7,114 bases of DNA from DATEHQ01 sp035279525 (lineage in GTDB: Bacteria > Chloroflexota > Dormibacteria > Dormibacterales > Dormibacteraceae), in the NCBI GenBank assembly GCA_035279525.1, contig DATEHQ010000084.1, forward strand, positions 1 through 7,114, given 5' to 3'. Positions 6,382 to 7,114 of the stretch are shown here, one piece after another; the stretch's first letter is position 1; each line of letters starts with the position of its first letter. The translations under genes were made by a program, and so were the position numbers. The notes under the pieces were generated by a model, which saw only the letters and a program-made list of their open reading frames with translations, made no database searches and was not told where the DNA came from.

Positions 6382-7114
6382 AACCGGATGCTCCCCGGCG
6401 TCCAGTCCTCGAGGTGCTTTTTGATCGTGCTCAGGAACTGGCCGGCCATCATGCCGTCGATGATGCGATGGTCGAAGCTCAGACACATGTTCATCATGTG
6501 CCGCACGGCGATGCCGTCGCCGATCACGACCGGCCGCTTGACGATCGACTCGGTGGTGAGGATCGCGGCCTGAGGCTGGTTGATGATCGGCTGGCTCGCG
6601 ATGGACCCGGTCGCGCCGGTGTTGTTCAGCGTGAACGTTCCACCCTGCACGTCATCAGGCTTGAGCTGCTTGTTGCGCGTGCGGTCGGCGACATTGCTGA
6701 GCGCGCGCACGAGGTCGGTGAAGCCCAACCTGTCCGCGTCCTTCAGCACCGGCACGATCAGACCGTCCGGGATGGAGACCGCGATCCCCATGTTGATGTA
6801 GCGCTTGAGGATCACACCGTCGTCCGACCAGGTGGAGTTGAGCCATGGGTACTGCTTGATCGCTTCGCAGACGACCTGGACCACGAAGGGCAGGTACGTG
6901 AGCGCCACGCCGTGCCTCGCGCGGAAGCTCTCCTTCTCCGCCTCGCGGTAGTGGACGAGCTTTGTCACGTCGACCTCTTGCAGCGTCCACGCATGGGGTG
7001 AGGTGGCGAGGCTGCGCACCATGTGCTCGGCGATCGAGCGGCGCATCACGCTGAGCTTGACCAGCTCCGCGCGCGCGCCATCGACGCGCGCCGGCGCCGG
7101 TACGGGAGCGGGAG
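6378..7114 (-). CDS. 2-oxoacid dehydrogenase E2, dihydrolipoamide acyltransferase (C-terminal part)
   Basis: The frame is open to the right edge, so the N-terminus, with its lipoyl domain(s) and probable subunit-binding domain, is missing. The 244 visible residues begin with a Pro/Ala linker (PAPVPAPARV), then the catalytic domain opening with LSVMRRSIAEHM. Further motifs are NMGIAVSIPDGLIVPV, FTLNNTGATGS, QPIINQPQAAIL and, at visible residues 214-220, DHRIIDG, where His and Asp are the catalytic pair of the acyltransferase. The enzyme moves the acyl group from lipoamide to CoA and forms the core of a pyruvate, 2-oxoglutarate or branched-chain dehydrogenase complex. The INQPQAAIL and VKRPVV wording resembles branched-chain or generic E2 proteins of Gram-positive and Chloroflexi-type bacteria, but substrate cannot be fixed from this part. 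E1 and E3 genes may lie beyond the edge. Its TGA overlaps the lipA start. Confidence 0.95.
   Translation of the reverse strand, partial: PAPVPAPARVDGARAELVKLSVMRRSIAEHMVRSLATSPHAWTLQEVDVTKLVHYREAEKESFRARHGVALTYLPFVVQVVCEAIKQYPWLNSTWSDDGVILKRYINMGIAVSIPDGLIVPVLKDADRLGFTDLVRALSNVADRTRNKQLKPDDVQGGTFTLNNTGATGSIASQPIINQPQAAILTTESIVKRPVVIGDGIAVRHMMNMCLSFDHRIIDGMMAGQFLSTIKKHLEDWTPGSIRL
6391..6396 (-). promoter_or_regulatory. Ribosome binding site deciding the lipA start
   Basis: The minus strand reads GGGGAG here, nine bases before the GTG at 6381 and inside the last codons of the E2 gene. Together with the GTGA stop-start overlap it selects the 300-residue LipA over the 35-residue longer open frame. 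Confidence 0.6.

Noticed and set aside
6382..6486. 35-residue N-terminal extension of LipA
   Set aside because: It lies within the E2 coding sequence, does not resemble LipA, and the GTG at 6381 has a Shine-Dalgarno and a GTGA coupling junction.
5512..6573. Open frame of 353 codons on the plus strand
   Set aside because: Antisense to lipA and the end of E2, both of which carry every catalytic residue; the mirror product has no recognisable motif.

Overview
This is a GC-rich bacterial window with eight clear protein genes. Three features point to a soil-type Actinobacteria, Chloroflexota or Dormibacterota-like lineage: an F420-type luciferase-fold oxidoreductase, a branched-chain-type 2-oxoacid dehydrogenase E2, and start codons that sit a few bases after a -10-like hexamer with no Shine-Dalgarno (leaderless style). 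That placement is inference from gene content and composition. No rRNA, tRNA or other taxonomic marker is present.

Layout. Bases 1-182 hold a possible C-terminal end of an upstream plus-strand gene and a possible 34-residue coupled small ORF. A five-helix membrane protein of unknown role follows on the minus strand (183-767). It is divergent from a plus-strand pair: an F420-dependent oxidoreductase of the MSMEG_2516 type (784-1722) and malate synthase A (about 1746-3341). A small lipoprotein (3380-3931, plus) comes next. Its stop codon overlaps, tail to tail, the stop of the first of two small paralogous minus-strand genes (3928-4230 and 4392-4712). These two encode an unrecognised protein family and are separated by a terminator-like hairpin. 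The right third is a compact minus-strand operon read from the right edge: 2-oxoacid dehydrogenase E2 (partial), lipA, lipB. E2 and lipA overlap by 4 bases (GTGA), and lipA and lipB overlap by 41 bases.

How the genes work together. LipB moves octanoyl groups from acyl carrier protein onto lipoyl domains and LipA inserts the two sulfur atoms. Both are encoded directly behind the E2 subunit, which is itself a lipoylated protein, so the operon pairs the modifying enzymes with a likely substrate. Malate synthase condenses glyoxylate with acetyl-CoA, which dehydrogenase complexes of this class can supply; no isocitrate lyase is in view. The least understood content is the pair of small paralogs, with a 43-residue gapless core about half identical between the copies, different C-terminal tails, and an unusual triple-CCGCGG leader or terminator between them.
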